Source: Monoplex corrugatus
Taxonomy: Eukaryota > Mollusca > Gastropoda > Littorinimorpha > Ranellidae
Length of the DNA stretch: 64,000 nucleotides
Assembly (NCBI GenBank): GCA_030674185.1
Contig: CM060307.1
Span: 47,968,681 to 48,032,680, forward strand
Direction of reading: 5' to 3'
A program made the translations under genes and the position numbers. Positions within the stretch are counted from its first letter, which is position 1. Each line of letters begins with the position of its first letter. The notes beneath the pieces are model-generated. The model had not been told where the DNA came from, did no database searches, and saw only the letters and a program-made list of their open reading frames with translations. Below, one piece after another: positions 12,811-61,880 of the stretch.

Positions 12811-13335
12811 TTGCAGGCAACGAAATTGGTCCAATGCCTACAGCAAGAGATTTTTGTGTTGTTCCAAAAAGAAATCTTCCCTGACATGGCATTTTGTTTG
12901 AATTTTCCATATCGAAATATGTTCAACTTCGGTGTTCAAGAGCTGAATGCTCTCCTCACCCACTCTGATATGATCCTGACAGAAAATGGGTTCAAACTTG
13001 GAACAGTAAGGAAGGTGGAGGTGGGGTGAAAGAATCACTGTGGTTATGGACCGTTGTGAAGAGGACGCCACTGAACTCCTAGAAGCCAGAAATGAGGAGG
13101 CAATCCCTGGCAGATGAGGGCAGACTAAAAAAATAATGACTGAAATTAATGCTCATCATCTTTGTGCTGCCTATGGCCAAAACATCTGTGAACGCAGCTT
13201 TTCAACAATGGCATATTAAGAATGACCAGAGGAGCAAGCTCAGTACCAGCACTTTGACCATACTTATGTACATTATGTACTAGGGACCCAGACAATGATG
13301 ATTACAACTGTCTGAGTATGATTCAGAGATAACGG
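12811..13335 (+). pseudogene. hAT-type transposase relic, C-terminal dimerisation region
   Basis: Around 13185-13290 the plus strand reads CERSFSTMA, then after a one-base shift HIKNDQRSKLSTSTLTILMY, and after another shift DPDNDDYN. This order matches the ERxFS..KxxxRxxL signature of hAT transposase C-termini. The open frame at 12811-13029 (FPDMAFCLNF) may be the preceding part but is not clearly recognised. Several frameshifts and stops make it dead. No terminal inverted repeats or 8-bp target duplication were found. Confidence 0.65.
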
Positions 13336-13559
13336 GATGATGGACAGAGAAAGTGGGCGTCGAAAGGCTTGATCTTAGCTTGCTTCTCTAGCCAAATTCT
13401 TGGTTCAAACATTTGGAAGAATATCGCTTCACAGATTTGGAAGAACGTTTGGCTTATAAACCCACAAAGACATTAAAAAATCAAACAAGCTGGAGAATTA
13501 CTGTTCACAACATCCGTGTGAGTGCAAGTTTGAAGGTGTTAAAGAGTTTATTCAAAAAG

Positions 13560-13735
13560 GTTTCATTTCACTCAGACATTCTATGTGTGCTTCCCCCAAT
13601 CCGTTATCTGGTAGACTCCCAGAGACAGTGCAAACCCTATGCTCTGGCAACTTCCCGAAATGGAAGGAAGGGGGGAGGGAGGTGTAGACCTATGAAACAC
13701 TAGGCGGACACAACAGTAAACAGGTCAGTTTTTAT
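13560..13735 (-). repeat. R1 SINE-body repeat
   Basis: Diverged copy of the 15060-15262 body, ending 'caggtcagtttttat'. 13736-13830 may continue toward the head, resembling 15262-15370. Confidence 0.6.
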
Positions 13736-13850
13736 ACTGTGGGCTCAGTTAGGAATTGAGATATCAAATCTTGAGTCCACATCTGTATTACAAGAGCCAG
13801 CCCACCCACTGAGTTGTTTGAAGGTGTGTGCATGAGTGTACATGTGTGTC

Positions 13851-13882
<32 letters not shown>

Positions 13883-15050
13883 GCACACAGTAAATATGCA
13901 AGGTAGGCCAAGCGCACTGTTTTCCTACTGATCTTGAACATTTAATGAAAATGCTGCCGAATGGTGGGCAAGTGGCTCTGCCAGCAGGGTAAGCAGAAAT
14001 TTTGTCTATCTTAACTGTTGCCTACAGGGCAAGTCAGTAAAAAAGTTACTGTCCTACCCTGGGAATGATACATGAAATTTACATTTTCTGATACAAATGT
14101 GGTTCTACTGTACCAGATAAAAGACATACGTATTACTGTACTTTTGGTGTGAAACATGTACTTTCACATTTTTTTTTAATGCAAAATGGTTTTACTGTAT
14201 CAGATAAAAGATTGCATTGTATTACCATATTTTTGGTGTGGAGCTAGTCTATTTCTGTACCAGTAAAACTAATCCCTCAGTAGCACCAGTCATTAGGTCA
14301 GTCACACTTTTCAGCAGCAGGCAATAAAATCCATTTTCAGGTCAGTTTTACTCTTTCAGTTTTATTAACATTGTGGAATAGTCAATAATTCAGAGACTTA
14401 AAAAGTTCACATAAAAACGACAGTCTACAAAGTACTTTTTATCTCCCCAACAGAGCTGGTGACTAGGAAATCCACTGTTCTGTGCAGCAGTCTATCTTTT
14501 ATAAAAATTCCATACAGCACTCTAAAACTTATGTTCTTTGATGATTCATTATCTCCTTTATCTGGGAGCATATATTAATTCTTGCTTTATTTGGACCCAT
14601 TTGCTTGAACGCAGGCAGTCACACTTGTTTGGGATTTTCATTTGGACCTTATACTGCTTGTTGCGTTATTTGAGCCTTTTCCCCGCACGGTCAATTTTCT
14701 ACTTTCCTTGCTGCATGGACAGACAGAAATGTTCATACCACAAAACAAAAACATTTGCCTAATGATCCACTTACAGAAACCTTCACTCTAAAACTGGGAG
14801 GGGGAGAAAAGATCAGACAAAATTTGCTATTTCACCCGATAGTGTCTTTAACAAACTAAGTTTGCAAACATACACACATTACATATATAATGAAATGATC
14901 CAAACCGGAGTAAGTCACTCACTAAGCAAGCTACGCTTGAGAACACACACACTCATTAAACATAATAAAATGTAACCCCTCCCCTATCAAAGATGACCAC
15001 CAGGAAATTCACCCTCATCCAATTCCTCACAACCAGGCCTGTCAGTCAAA
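13736..15050. other. No gene seen; poly-G run
   Basis: Contains a short GT tract followed by a G run (about 13867-13883). Two diverged stretches, 14090-14165 and 14190-14245, share 'actgta.cagataaaaga' and may be a local duplication. No coding evidence. Confidence 0.5.
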
Positions 15051-15059
15051 CTGTGAAGT

Positions 15060-15430
15060 GTGGAGTTTGTTTACCAGTGATTCACTATACTCTGACAATT
15101 CAATATGTACTCCACCCGAATCTGCCAGCAATCATGTCAAAATCCTATGCAGTGACAAGGTCTTAAAATGGGGAAAGGGGAAGAGGGGTCTATGGAACAC
15201 TACACTGACACCACCAAATGATAGAAACATTAAGATGGGCACTGAACTGGCCAATTTGTTTATGTTCCAGGCTGGGACTGAACTAAAGATGTCCTATCTT
15301 TAGTGACTACAGATGTCGTATCTTTAGTTCTCTATCACAAGAACCAGCCAGCCTGTGAAAAGAAGTGGCTCACCTAAAGGTTGAACCCACAACCCCTGCA
15401 TGAAGACATGGCTCTCAACCAAGTTAAAAC
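15060..15430 (-). mobile_element. tRNA-derived SINE, fullest R1 copy
   Basis: On the minus strand a tRNA-like head lies at about 15355-15425 (A-box-like TTGGTTGAGAGC, B-box-like GGTTCAACC). The R1 body follows down to 15060. This copy shows that the R1 fragments elsewhere are probably headless SINEs. Confidence 0.6.
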
Positions 15431-17031
15431 TGCTGAAAATCTTCCACAACAGTTTATCACAAGCTTTTCAATGTTTTCAGAACACAACTTATCCACTCCA
15501 AAAATGTACACAATGTGCAGTGATTTACCAATTGTGATGACTGTGGTCATGAAGAGTCACAGACATAATACAAGTGTCTCACTGACACAATGTGAAAACA
15601 CTGAAGAACAAAGACGCAACTGTTCACTGTAAAGCATGCAAATTCTGGTTTCTTTTAAAAAGGAGAAAATTTGAGATTGGCTCGAAAATCACTGAAAGCT
15701 TACCATCACCGAACAATACATTCGGTCAGACTTCAACTTCCTGCCATTTGTCAAGTTAAACATTTTTTTTAACCACGTGACCACAACTATTCAGTCTGAA
15801 GATTTAGCAGGGGTAACAATACATTCTGCTTGGCAACTGACTTGACACCGGTAAGGAGCATTCCATTACATACAGCACTGTGGACCTGGATATCAATCCC
15901 TTTCCCATACACACACAATTTTTTCTCTAGTGTTATGGAGGAATCACAACAGAAAGATCTACTGATTTTTCTGATGCAAAGCTGTTCAATCAGACAAAAA
16001 GGATAAGAATGGGGGAGGGGGGTGAGGTCTGTTGGGAAAAATGGAAAAACACCATTTAAGCGGTTCTAGTTTCCATAGCAACTACTTGATATATAACTAA
16101 AAAACTAATAAAAGATTTTGAGTCAGTAGTGAACAACATACACTTCCTATAACCACAAAAGCAAAGAGAGACCAAAGTAATATGCCATACAAATGCCCAT
16201 GGATGTCTGAGAATGTTTGGTAATGGGTTGATGTCAGGTATTTGCCAGATTGAAATACAATGTTACTATGATATTTCAGATGGTAATGTCAATGGGTTGA
16301 TGTCATTCATTTCCCAGACCAAAATACAATGCCTTTCAAAATAGCCATGTACATCTGCATTTTGATATTGTCAGAAACATCTCATTCAAAAAATATTTAC
16401 ACTATTTTTAATTCATTACTGCAATGTTTTGTTCCATGTAAACTATACAAATTATAATTCTATAATCATGCCAATTTGGAGCTGTACTCATTTTCTGTAG
16501 AGCTTCACAATACCAGGTCCATGAAGACACTACAAGCACATCAGCACAAGTACACTGGATTTAATTCATTTCTTTAACTTATCATGCAATAAATTCATTT
16601 TCCACAAAGGATGATATTACAGTTCAGGTGGAGTTGCCACATTTTGCCTTGGAACATTTACAATGGAGGGCAGCTCGAGTTTTTTCCTTGGGTGCTTAAG
16701 CAATATCCTGAAGTCCACCAAGAACACCTGGGCACACATCACCATAATAAAACTACACTACACATGAGTGCAGATCATATCTTTGGCAAGCAACCTACAG
16801 TAGTCTGGACCTATCTTCCAATTTGAAGCGCCTGATAAACTGGTTTTGTTTCATTGCAATAGATTGCAGGTCTTTCCTGCACAGTAAACGTGGGTCCACC
16901 ATTGGTCCAACGTCCAAGCCTTGTTTGTGAATGGCAGGATATTAAGTACCAAAAAGCAATGTGCCCCCTGGATGGCCAAGCCCCTTGAGCACCAACAGCT
17001 GTTAGCAGGAGCAGAGGGCACATGGACTTCC
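15431..17031. other. Probable 3' UTR or flank of CtBP
   Basis: No coding structure. On the minus strand ATTAAA hexamers occur at about 16565-16560 and 16412-16407, which could serve as weak polyadenylation signals for a 3' UTR of roughly 0.5 kb. 16201-16330 holds a partial duplication of 'aatgggttgatgtca'. Confidence 0.35.
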
Positions 17032-54794
<37,763 letters not shown>

Positions 54795-55546
54795 CTAGAA
54801 AAAAGTCAAAGATACAGTCTTGGCTTGCACTGATCCCGCCCTGCTAGAACCTGACAAAACATAAAATCATCACATTCAAACATGTATTCTATGTTAAAAC
54901 AAAGTATTACACAATCAAAATTAATGCATGGCATGGCAAGGACAAGTCATGCATTTCATTCCTTGCTTTTAATATATAATATGAGCTCATTGGGAAGACT
55001 GAGAACGTGTTCAAGCCTCCTAATACCACTGACACCTTTATTTCTCAGTCTTAGATGATATGTTAAATATCACAGGTCAGTAAATGAAATGAAACATACA
55101 GCACAGCCCTGTCCCGCGGTCTCTCTCAATCCCAAACAGGACTCCACAGCATCATGCATAATTATCATCCCCATTCTTATGTATCATAAATATCATCTTA
55201 AGTATTGTGAAAAATCATTCCATAGTAACTGACAAAGTGGCATGAAAAATGAAAACAGGACTGCTATCAAAACAATGGAAAATACTGATGCCAAGCACTA
55301 CCAAAATCCAAAACATTTCAATAAATAACCAAACATTATTCTGATAAGACAGATTTACCCTTTTTAATGCTGGCAGTAGGCACACAGCGTTCAACTCTGA
55401 AGCACAATACTGCAGGAAAAAAAAAGAAGAAAAAAACAACAACTGTGCAGCAGAGGAGAAAACTGGCCACAACCCACCTACTTAAACTCACAAAGATCCA
55501 TAAGAACAAAGAATACCCTGTGTCGCGATAAAAGTCGTTTCGGTGA
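54795..55546. other. Upstream of coding exon 1
   Basis: Begins with the exon 1 acceptor, so it should be a 5' UTR intron. No element recognised. Confidence 0.5.
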
Positions 55547-55548
55547 TA

Positions 55549-56043
55549 CAGTGGAAACTATTTATAACAGGACCGGTTATAACAGGAATCCGGATATAAA
55601 TCATAACAGGGATTTTTTCAATCCCCATTTTTTCTTCCTCTTTGTCTCTATTAAAACTTATCGGCAATAACAGGAGACAAGAGGGCTCGATCGGTTATTG
55701 CAGGGATGCCGAGACGGGCTCTGCAGCAGAAAGGCCTAGGCCTAGACTCAGCACGCCACGCAGTAGGCCTAGATCTAGATCTAGGCTAGCCTTGGTATAC
55801 TGTGTACTGTACACTGAAAGAACGCTTCGCAATGCGAGTGTGATGCGCGCGCAAGCGTGTAGGCCTGAGGCCACTGAGTCAGTGACTGACTGCGCCATCA
55901 TTCAGTTTGTAAGCTTACTGCACACTTACACCAAGAGTTAGTTGATCAGTCTTTATTTCCCTTGATATCTGATATAACAGGGATCTGATATAACAGGGAT
56001 TTTGATTTGGTCCCATCATCCCTGTTATATCAGGTTTCCACTG
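55549..56043. mobile_element. pogo/Tigger-like MITE, 495 bp
   Basis: Terminal inverted repeats CAGTGGAAAC(C)T begin and end the element, flanked by TA on both sides (55547, 56044), as for Tc1/mariner/pogo elements. The right end holds three 'gatataacaggga'-type repeats. No transposase. The internal part (55730-55800) is GC-richer with repeated 'aggcctag'. Confidence 0.82.
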
Positions 56044-56180
56044 TATATGGTACAGAATAAGTGATTGCTTTAAATTATCAGGCTTTTACAGAGATGTGAG
56101 TTACTTCCCTTATAGCAGACACTTCCATCTGTCATTGTACGTTGTCGGTACGTTGTTTGTGCGCAAGTTTTGAACCAAAA

Positions 56181-56420
56181 ATGGATAGGAGACATATGTC
56201 GAAAGAGAAGATTCTTGAACTGCTGGACCTGACTTAGATGAGTCTTTTTCACCCCAAGAAAGTGATGATAACAGTGACAGTGAGGAAGATTCTGCTGAAA
56301 GTGTGTCTGTGAGTGAAGAGGAGAATGATGCAACTCTGTCACCGTCTGTGATTCCCATTCAGGGATTCGACGCTCCTCTCAGACTTGATCTGGCGGCTAA
56401 AAAATATTCAAGTAATAGCT
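56181..56420 (+). pseudogene. Possible piggyBac-like transposase leader remnant
   Basis: An ATG at 56181 gives MDRRHMSKEKILELLD, then after a shift DESFSPQESDDNSDSEEDSA and SVSEEENDATLSPSVIP. A basic start followed by an acidic leader resembles piggyBac N-termini. No TTAA borders or core were found, so this is a weak call. Confidence 0.4.
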
Positions 56421-57117
56421 TTATAAATAGCACAGCTGCACTCAGCATCCTTTTTTCATTAAGATTTAAGTACACAATTTTTAGTGACAACTGGACTTCA
56501 GACTTGCTAGTTTTTTTTTTTTTTAACAACTACTGGTTTGTTGAAATTTATTGGACTTTTGGAGGCAGGCTCTGGCAGGCAGGAAGTTCAGGCAGAGGCA
56601 GGGTCAGTCACAATAGTATCAATACTTACTAGTAATGGTACTGTTTGAAGTAATGGCAATTATTTCCCAGAAATTAGAAAGTCAGAATACACATACAAAA
56701 ATCAAACCTAGATTTTCAGGGAGTCACCAGGATATTTAGGGGGTCACACTTTACAGCTGCTTGAAAATGAACTGAAATCATGAATACAAGACTCTCTCTC
56801 TCTTTGTAATACACCTGACCTGTTGACATGTAGTGATACACACAGAAATTGGTATTTTAGCAGAATTCTTTTTTATAACCTCCATGACTTGGCAAATATT
56901 ATATGTAATCAATTTTCATCATTACATTAACTGACATGTCTTTTTCCCTCACCCTGTCCCTTGCATGTTTTGCTTCCATCTTTCCTCTGATTCTGTCTAT
57001 AATTTATTTTCTTTAGCCTAATAGAATTTTATTACAACTACTAGCAATATTGTTATCTCATATCCAGAATATTAATACAACTACTAGCAATACTGTAATG
57101 TCGTTATTGTCACTGTC
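56421..57117. other. No gene seen
   Basis: AT-rich. A short repeat of 'caactactagcaatat' occurs near 57036 and 57078. Confidence 0.5.
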
Positions 57118-57167
57118 AAAGAGTTAACATTTTGCAGTTGGATGGGGTGCCGGAGTCAAAGGGTTAA
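57118..57167. mobile_element. Right-end fragment of the 193-bp MITE family
   Basis: 'gagttaacattttgcagttg' then 'ggagtcaaagggttaa' with TTAA at 57164. Only the outer arm is kept. Confidence 0.6.
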
Positions 57168-58239
57168 CCTTTTGTAGTCTGGAGAAAGCATACATTCAGA
57201 AAGGATAGAACTGCAATAGTCTACTATGGGTAGGCCTATACGTACATGACAAAGGCATAGATCAGTATTTTTGCTGCATGAGTGGTCAGGTATGGGCAGG
57301 TAACACTAATCCGGCAATTATCAGATAGGCTGAGCAATAAGCTAAATGTTGGAGACACAAAACCCAAGCGACATACAACCACATATCGTAAAACCTAGGC
57401 CCAAATCTCCAGCTAAGGTCCATGAATACCTCCTGGCACAGCCAACAAACATGGAAGTTGCCTGTGCAAATACAATAGATTATAGATCTATTCTTTTTGA
57501 CTCGAGAAACTTCTGTTTTGTCGTTATTCTGAGGTTCTCTCTGTCATCCTTTTTCTCAATAGATCTAACTCATATCCATGGTCATCATCATCATGTGCCA
57601 TGCCGCATGGATTTGACGATCGGTTTGTTTAACAAATAAAATATCCAATCTTGTACTTGTAGGCCAACTAGATTCTAGTTGTACGAATGACAAAAATACT
57701 AGTTTTATCCATGGATTTCCTGAGATTCAAATTTCCTCTTGTCGCACACCTGTCGTGTGTAAAGAGGTTCTTGCATCAGGAACGGCATGAATACGTGCTT
57801 ATGCTTTTGTGTGTCACTGGATCAGCGATTCCAACGGCCCTCCCAAAACACACACCTCCTATCCAGGTCCCAGGCTACGCTACTCCTAACTGACATGAAG
57901 TTTTAAATTCGAAACCAAGCAGCCTGGTCTACTGTCACTGAACTTTCTCATCTACGGAATTCCTAGACAGCCATTACTGCTGCTAGCTGAACAATGGACT
58001 AGGAGTACTGTATTATAAGGCACAGAAACAACTTGCAAAAGACAAAGGCACACGAATGAGACGCCAATGCAAATCCCGCAAATAAAAAACGAAAAGAAGA
58101 AAGAAAATTAACACACCACGACTTCGATCCAAAGAAAGAATAGTATTATGTTATAAAGCCTTTTGACATATATCCTACTCATAACATGAAAAATCTGCCA
58201 GTTGCATACTGTGTGCTGAGCAATAAACTTAAAAGTGTT
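57168..58239. other. No gene seen
   Basis: Open frames at 57346-57639 and 57687-57893 show no family features. Confidence 0.5.
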
Positions 58240-58245
58240 ACTTAC

Positions 58246-58330
58246 ATTGAAAAAAGTACAAAAATTCCTTCTCAAGACAATCTGCCGAAATCACGCAGCT
58301 CAATGGCGCTCGAATCTCAGCAAATAACAT
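58246..58330 (-). other. CtBP: Candidate non-coding 5' exon of CtBP
   Basis: A consensus GTAAGT donor lies at 58245-58240 on the minus strand, preceded by moderately GC-rich sequence. Exon 1 needs an upstream donor because it starts with an acceptor. Another possible donor, CAG|GTAAATG, is near 59540. Nothing in the sequence decides between them. Confidence 0.25.
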
Positions 58331-58876
58331 ATTAACGATATCATAATTTTGCCATTATTTTTCTTAAATGAGAACATCACAATACCTAAAGAGCTAAACA
58401 AAGTAACAAAATCTTAACCTTTTAAAATTTATTTTTATTTTGAGTAAGTTGTCCATCTGTAACCTATGACCTTTTGTAGGCTGAGCCAGCGCTATTCCCT
58501 CGTCAAATATGCTACGGACATTTTTCATATTGCACACTCGGCACGAAGGGTTTTTTCCTCTTACAGCGACAAAAGCTATACGTATTCGATTTTTTTTTCT
58601 CTTCAAGAGAGATGTATCGCGCTTAATCTAAATCTGCCTTTACAGAAAGAAGGCCTTTAAGACTGAATGCCCAAGGAAACTAACATTACTTCAGAGTTGG
58701 TATCATCTGACAAAATACGAAATGATGAAAGTTTGCTTGCTTTCGTCATGTCAAATGCAGCGATAGGTCATCCAAGACCATCCTTCTGGATACCCTGGAA
58801 GGAGACCATCACTAAAGTCAAAGAAGCGTTGGGTGGTGTATATCAAAGACTGGACTGTAGAAATACATCAGCAGGG
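58331..58876. other. No gene seen
   Basis: The frame at 58667-58879 is not recognised. No core promoter element could be assigned. Confidence 0.45.
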
Positions 58877-59065
58877 TGAATCCCCCGTGGGGATGCCGAG
58901 AGCTCATTCAGTATAAATAATACCCCCACCTTCCGGAAATTCTGTGCTAGAAATTTCCTCTTTTCTGTCACTCTCTTTGTTTCTGCCTTTCTACTTTGTT
59001 TTCTGTCATTTCTTCCGATCATTTACTGCCTTGCTGGTCCATTAACCTGTATGTGTACATTCTCT
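58877..59065 (+). repeat. R2 dispersed repeat
   Basis: Close to 3050-3265, including 'cgtggggatgccg' and 'ggaaattctgtgctag'. Confidence 0.78.
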
Positions 59066-59732
59066 TAATTGGGTACGTGTATTAAATGCATTTTTGGCTA
59101 TGTTGTGGGGCGCAGATGAGGTGGGTTTTGTGAACCCTAAGAGTTCGGAGAAGCTGACAGACTCAATGCATCATACATTCCAGAATCAAAGCAGGCAACC
59201 GGTGGATCGGACGTCTCAACGATTTAATCATTCATCATCGTCATTGCTTCTGTGTATCTAAGAGGATCTGCTTATATTTGAGGCACCCAACAATTCCTTT
59301 GACAACAACGTACACACTGCCATGGCGACGAATCAACAGAATGGCTTATTCCAGGGCAACAGCCATGGCAGTGGTCATCACTACTTCAAAATATTGATGA
59401 AATAAATCTAAATTTAGGTTGTGGTGATCGCTGCCTTGGAGGTGTTGATATTTTCATAACAACGATCATCGCAATGATTCCTAATCTTAACTATTTGTAA
59501 ATTCCATTTATTTATCGATAAAATACTATACATTTACCTGAAATGTTGCCTCCAAAAAGATACGATTTAAAGTCGCTCCTTTTCGCTAAATTATTTGGTG
59601 GTTACCAGATCAACGAAGCGGAAATGACGACTATCAGCGATGACGTCATTATTATGGGTGACACTTCCTAAAATAAACAAGGGAACTCCATTTTAAGGCT
59701 ATCTTCGTTTCCTCATTATCACAGCTCGAAGG
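59066..59732. other. Flank with a CRE-like palindrome
   Basis: TGACGTCA at 59641-59648 is a perfect CREB/ATF-type octamer by sequence. No other promoter feature is clear; chance occurrence is possible. Confidence 0.3.
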
Positions 59733-59960
59733 AAATGCGATGTGCAGAAGCAATTGTAGGTAACTTAGGCCCGTTTTTATATGTTTTAGTGTCACATCCT
59801 TAGAGTATGTGCCCAAATGCATTGATATGTGTACTTAATTTTCTTTTCCAGTTTTTTTTTTAATCCAATGAGGTGTGGTGTATTTTTTGAGATGATTATA
59901 GCTCTGACATGTACTCTGCACAGTCAGCTGGGCTTTAAACAATAATAAGAACAGGGCGAA
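59733..59960 (+). repeat. Second and third parts of the 3-kb composite repeat
   Basis: 59733-59850 matches 3365-3580 ('tttttatatgttttagtgt', 'cattgatatg'). 59876-59960 matches 3838-3925. Confidence 0.65.
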
Positions 59961-60082
59961 GATAACAAGCTGATTGCACTCTAGGAGGGAGGGAGGGAGA
60001 GAGAGAGATAGACTATGTGTGTACGTGAAGCAGAGAAGATGACTCGGTCCCAGGCAGGCTGAGTGTACACTATCTCTTCATC

Positions 60083-60085
60083 CTA

Positions 60086-60127
<42 letters not shown>

Positions 60128-60203
60128 TGAGTGCGCACGCGCGCGTGTGTGTGAGAGAGAGTGTGTGTGTTGCTCTCTCTCTCTCTCTCTCTCTCCTCTC
60201 TGT

Positions 60204-60285
<82 letters not shown>
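60083..60285 (+). repeat. Compound (GT)n-(GA)n-(TC)n-(GT)n microsatellite
   Basis: About 200 bp of dinucleotide repeats in four blocks. Frames through it are artefacts. Confidence 0.98.
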
Positions 60286-60286
<1 letters not shown>

Positions 60287-61679
60287 ATTCATGTAGTGAG
60301 TGTATGATGAAAGACTTGTAGTTGTATTCATATGTTTGATTTCGTTCTACTTTATTGTTTGTAACTAGTGGACTCCAATATTTATTTTTGTTTCTTGCTT
60401 TATTGTCTGTTGCTATGCGTAAAGTTTGATTATGTTCTGGTACTATAAAGTGCAATGAGCATGCATTTGATGTGGACCGTTAGCACTATACAAAGGAAAT
60501 TATTATTGATCTGGTAAACTCTTTGAGCGTGTGTAAAAACAGATAATAGTTAGATATCACATTTTGGGACAAACGAAAAATAGAGATCGTTTCAGTTTGT
60601 CCACAATACAGATTTTTGATAGATGTTTAGAGAATGCCACATGCACCGTGTTTAATGTAAGGTATCAGTATCTTGAAAAGAAGAAAACGAAAGCCATAAT
60701 ACTTTGTCTTAGTTTTTCATCTACAGATCTCTTCAGCTACATGATGTATTAAAGTTGTCAAGTTTTATTTCGAATCCGTCTCTAGGAACATATTGGCAAG
60801 AGTGCAGAACAGTTCCTGTGGTCTTGGTAAGTCTGTGTGCAGAGTTTTCTTTCTTTCTTTTTTTCCCCCCACCACTGATCAAAATTGTTCAGCCCTTCTT
60901 GGACTGCCGTGTTTCTTTCTAGCCCATACTAACCTGTCTTACAGATAGACCGCCACTAGCAAAGGTGAACATATGTTATTGTTATTTACATCAACATATC
61001 CTTTTGTCCACATGTTGTAAAGAACTGGAGAGAGCAAGTCCCATGGAGAGACACAAAAGTCGTAGAGCTACTACTCTTTCTTAAAAAGCAGCGGCAATCC
61101 ATCTTGTGTCTTGTTTTGTCTTGCTTTGTCTTGTTTTGTTTTGTCTTGTCTTGTCTTGTCTTGCAAAGTGAATACGAGTTCTCATAATATTTTTGTGTGT
61201 CTCTGGTTTCTGTCTACTTGAACGCTGGCAGCTACTTTGAGTTAGATTTCATCCTGTAATTGTCATGCTGACGCCATATCGCTGAAATATTTCTATTTTT
61301 CCATTAGCGTGAATTAGACTTCATTGTACGCATATTCTAGATCAATGGCTACAAGAATCGTTTATTCTTTATTCAAGAAATCTTCATACACTTAATGAGC
61401 ACAGTTAGCTGCATTTTTCCTTATTTTCTGTTCTAAATCCGGCTTGATTCAGCGTGATTATTATTTTTCGGGTCTCTAGTAAACTGCTTTGCTAATGATG
61501 AAAAACCAGTACTGAGACCTCGTTTCCAAAGCAAAAAGAGACTTTACTCCACTTCCGTCAACTCCCAAGCCTCTTTAGCAAGTGACAATTTGCCTGAAAA
61601 GTCTACACTCATTTGTTAGATATTAAACAGAAAGTGTTTTGCCCTAAGTTGTGCAATCCATTCCTGAGCAGCGTACCAG
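60286..61679. other. No gene seen
   Basis: Includes a (CTTGT)n tract at about 61108-61163. Otherwise nothing recognised. Confidence 0.5.
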
Positions 61680-61880
61680 TGTGGGTGGGTACCGTCAAAA
61701 CGCTCCGTGTATATGACAACGCAAGCGCCCATAAAACCAAGACCATTGTGACCTATCTACGACAGCAATCCATACATTTAAATACTCCCTCACACACCTT
61801 ACAGTCCAGACTTTACACCATGCGACTCCCAGGTTGTTTCCTTCCTTGAGCAAAATCTTTTGGCAAAAGGTTTTCAGTAA
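61680..61880 (+). pseudogene. mariner-type transposase C-terminal relic
   Basis: VWVGTVKTLRVYDNASAHKT carries the second catalytic Asp block (DNA.AH). After a one-base shift come PHTPYSPDFTPCD, the third-Asp block, and then VVSFLEQNLLAKGFQ and a stop at 61880. The order and spacing fit the DD34D transposase of mariner elements. A frameshift and absence of the N-terminal half make it inactive. Terminal inverted repeats were not found. Confidence 0.75.

Noticed and set aside
60063..60296. Cys/Val and Thr/His repeat open frames
   Set aside because: Products of dinucleotide microsatellites on both strands.
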